A stretch of 64,000 bases of DNA, taken from NCBI GenBank assembly GCA_025331565.1, contig JAFREQ010000003.1, positions 12,703,001-12,767,000 on the forward strand, given 5' to 3'. The position numbers and the translations under genes are program-made. The stretch is from Holacanthus passer. Taxonomy: Eukaryota; Chordata; Actinopteri; Pomacanthidae. Positions 60,831-64,000 of the stretch are shown in pieces; the first letter of the stretch is position 1, and each line of letters starts with the position of its first letter. The notes under the pieces were generated by a model, which made no database searches, was not told where the DNA came from, and saw only the letters and a program-made list of their open reading frames with translations.

Positions 60831-61545
60831 TTTTTGAGCCCTTCAAAGCGTGGAGCTAAAACACATGGCTGTTGTGCTGCCAGCCCACTTTGTGCCAAAG
60901 GGAGAGCGCCTGTGCATGACAACAAGGGGAGGATGAAGGGGCTCGCTCTGGGGGCACAGTTAGTAGAGCAAACACCCTTTTTTACCCTCCCATTTGCTCA
61001 TGCACACACATGCACCCACTCACAAAACTGAACAACTCAGATATGAATGCATGGCTGCACACAAAGTTATGAGTTTAGAAATTCCAGTTCTTTCAAAAGG
61101 AAGAAAAAAAAGAGGTAGCCACAGAGAAATTCAAATAAACTCCACCGTGTACAGTGTCAAACAGTTGGTTTTTGACTAAATAATTGAATGTGTGCTCCTG
61201 TGGCGCTCCCCTCATGACTTCCCTCTACTCGCAGTTCACAGCCCAGTAAATTAAGATGCCCAGCAGAGCTTTAGAAAAGCGGCAACAGAGACATTTCCAC
61301 AGCTTAATCACATAGTCTGCAGTGTGACACAGCTAACCTGATGAAGGACAGCTCTCATGACCATTCAATCAGGAGCGAATGCTATTGGATGACAACATCT
61401 TGCATTCAATGTGTCAGTGTATAAGCATGTACATGTTACATGTGTGTGCAGTGTTCAGGTCGTTAACACAGCTCCACATTGTTTCTGGGCGGCCATAACC
61501 ATGGAGACTCCTTAACAACTGCTGCCACCCTCACTATTCTAATGT

Positions 61546-61610
<65 letters not shown>

Positions 61611-64000
61611 GAGAGAGAGACGTATTTTGGAACAGCTCTGTGGAGACATTTAAGGGCCTCTGAGAAACACTGAAAGGATGTGACACAATTCAACATCTGA
61701 CAATGAGGGAAAATTACAACAAGCCATGTTTGGATTGTTCACTCTGGGTAATTTGATTCTGAGTTTACCATTTCATAAACATTTAAAAAATCATGGAGCC
61801 AAACAAATTGCTGCCCCTGGCATTTATGTCCAGCAAAGAAAAATGAATCTCAGCATAATTGGTAGGGCACATTTTACTACACTGAGTTCACTTGTTTTGC
61901 TGGATGTCTGGATGTACGTGCACAAGATTATCTGGGATGGATCATCCATGCAAAAAAATTCTTCCCCAGGTGGATTACAGGAGAGGGCAGACGGTGATGG
62001 TTGACAGCTTGTAGCCAAATGTACAAGACAGGGCTGACTCGTTCTGCTGTTTGTCTGAATCTCTGATATGAAGTGTTACCTCACTTTCAGCAAAAATGAC
62101 CTGTTGAAGCATATTGCAGCATTTCTGATTCACTGTGTGTGTGGTGTTAACACAAACCATGCAAATAATAATAATAATAATTACATTTTTGTTGTAATGT
62201 GTAAGAAGGTTTGTGGTAAATAAATAAAACACAGATCATACTTCAAGTGGTACTAATCATAATGTTACCTGTTGTTTTTTAGGCATTGTGCTGTCAGCGT
62301 CCGGGTACAAGAGTTGATCCTGAGATGAAGTTTTTTTGGTTTCATGAGTGCATTTTGGATGTGAGATTCACTGCTGTGCCGAGCTGCAAAGAGAAGTTTC
62401 TGACCAGCTTTCAAAAGTCAACAGTAAAAGTAATTACACTATGAATCTCTGTTATCTGCACGGTGCATGTCTGCATGAGAAGTGGGAGAGAGGAATTCTC
62501 TTCAGCAGCGGCACAGAGAGACCACACACAAGGTTTTCACTGCTTTGCTTTTTTACTCTCTTTGGATGAGTAGAGAACAAGGCAGGTCTGTTCTCTCTGC
62601 ACAGCTTTGATTCTCTCTTTCCACTTCTCTTCACGCAGGAGGTGGATACTTTGTGTTTGATTGCTTTTTCCCCTCAGATTTGCTTTACACCTGTCTCTCT
62701 GTGTCCTTCTCTGGCTGTGACACCCCCCTCCACCCCCACCTCCACCTCTTTGACCGTTAAGATACTGTACATATGCAGCCATTTCACTATATGGATGTGG
62801 AGCCCCAAAAGTGACTAAATGTGGTAAAAGTTTTTCTTACAAGGCAAAAAAATTGTACCAAATGAAACACCAGAATAGATCAAAAAGTACCAATAATCAT
62901 AAATAAATATCAATTTTCAAATAATAATAATAATAATTATTATTATTATTATTGTTAAAATAGGGCTTAAGAAGAAATTTAAAGCATTGAGCTTTTCCTT
63001 TTCCACAAATCAATTGGTAAAACAATTAAACTTAATAAATTAAACTTAATAAATAAAATAATAATAATAATTTATTTTACTTTAGCATCTAACACTAACA
63101 AAAATCATGTCCTGTTTACTAGTGCACTAAATTTACTGTCCACCATTTTACTTGAGTGTCCAAATTCTATGTGTGTAAATTTAATTACTCATATATTCCA
63201 CAGTGGAACAAAAAGTGTGTCATGTACTTTCTACTAATAATCCCTGCGAAAAATGAGATGCACGGCATTTTATGGATGTGAAAAGTACTATTATGATGAG
63301 CAAGTGTTTGAAATCTCAAAATAATGCTTATTATTGAGTAAACTATTGACTCACTACCAAGTAGTTAATCAATGAATGATTTCAAAAACTGATTTAGTCA
63401 GTTTTGAGATGCAATTCAAGGAACTTATTCAAGGTTTTTTGTCATTGATTTCAAACTGTTTATCTAAGACTGCATTGGCTTGTGTGCAGTTGGGTGCCAA
63501 ATTAAACCACCTCCCAGCTGAGATCTAACCTTTGGGCTGTGGAGAACAAAATAATAACAGGACAGCCTTGGAGATTTTACATCAAACAGAATAATGGATG
63601 TCCCCTCGCGGGTGTTTTTTGGAAGCGAGAGACTGCAGCAGAAGAAACTAAGAGCAGTTTCATAGTCTTCTTTATATTAATCTTTATGGAGGAAAGATAT
63701 ATCAAGTCACACATATACAAGTCATGTGGTTTCAGCTGACAGTGTAATGTTCCCAGATCAGGACTAAACAGGCCTGGAGACACCATTGACTGTCACACAT
63801 TTAGTGACCCATGCTGATGACAAAACATATTCTCGCCCAACTTTCAGTCATTTAAATGTGAAAGCAGTTCATCTTCTTCCAACAGTCCAAATAGAAAAAA
63901 AACCCACAGTCATCCCTCTGACATGCAACATTTAAACACAGATATTTAAAAGATGAGCTTTTTCGTTTTTACAGCAATATCCAACAGTAAGACACATGAG
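60831..64000. other. Region upstream of mlc1, no gene recognised
   Basis: I found no exon chain on either strand. It contains a (CA)n array (61548-61608), short AAT/ATT tandem tracts (62166-62182, 62921-62954, 63059-63071) and a C-rich run near 62724-62748. The right part (62.8-64 kb) is AT-rich. Confidence 0.6.
61548..61608. repeat. (CA)n microsatellite
   Basis: About 30 uninterrupted CA units, followed by GA units. Confidence 0.96.

Overview
This window looks like nuclear DNA from a ray-finned fish, most likely a percomorph teleost. The genes are vertebrate, with GT-AG introns of roughly 80 bp to 11 kb. The spacers carry long (CA)n arrays and worn LINE tails ending in TTATC repeats, and other dispersed repeats look familiar from spiny-rayed fish genomes. 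No bacterial, organellar, rRNA, tRNA or CRISPR feature was seen. Six protein-coding genes could be rebuilt exon by exon, and all six lie on the minus strand. Layout by rising coordinate: 84-14461 holds the first four coding exons of mtss2 (I-BAR domain actin and membrane regulator), which runs off the left edge. 14.5-15.0 kb is its GC-rich 5' end. 15-24 kb is a repeat-bearing spacer. 24190-28785 is mapk12 (p38 gamma kinase, complete, 12 coding exons). 30068-36238 is selenoo (selenoprotein O, 9 coding exons, with an in-frame UGA and a SECIS hairpin). 38739-43663 is trabd (9 coding exons), with a non-coding first exon at about 44.14-44.22 kb. 46140-50726 is panx2 (pannexin 2, 5 coding exons), with probable 5' UTR exons near 51.2 and 53.0 kb. 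56360-60233 is mlc1 (11 coding exons), with a non-coding exon near 60.6 kb. 60.8-64 kb shows no gene. The genes are not an operon. From memory, mlc1-panx2-trabd-selenoo-mapk12 matches the human 22q13.33 block, but here MOV10L1, TUBGCP6 and HDAC10 are absent from between them, and mlc1 and mapk12 are flipped relative to panx2-trabd-selenoo. mtss2 (human 16q22) is a lineage-specific neighbour. The most informative non-standard signals are the selenoo UGA plus SECIS, a U12-type (minor spliceosome) intron in mapk12, two mlc1 splice acceptors preceded by long UG repeats instead of a pyrimidine tract, a ZNF143-type motif at the trabd promoter, a diverged 450-bp duplication inside mtss2, and a MITE nested in another repeat in mapk12 intron 1. 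I found no convincing undescribed multi-gene system.
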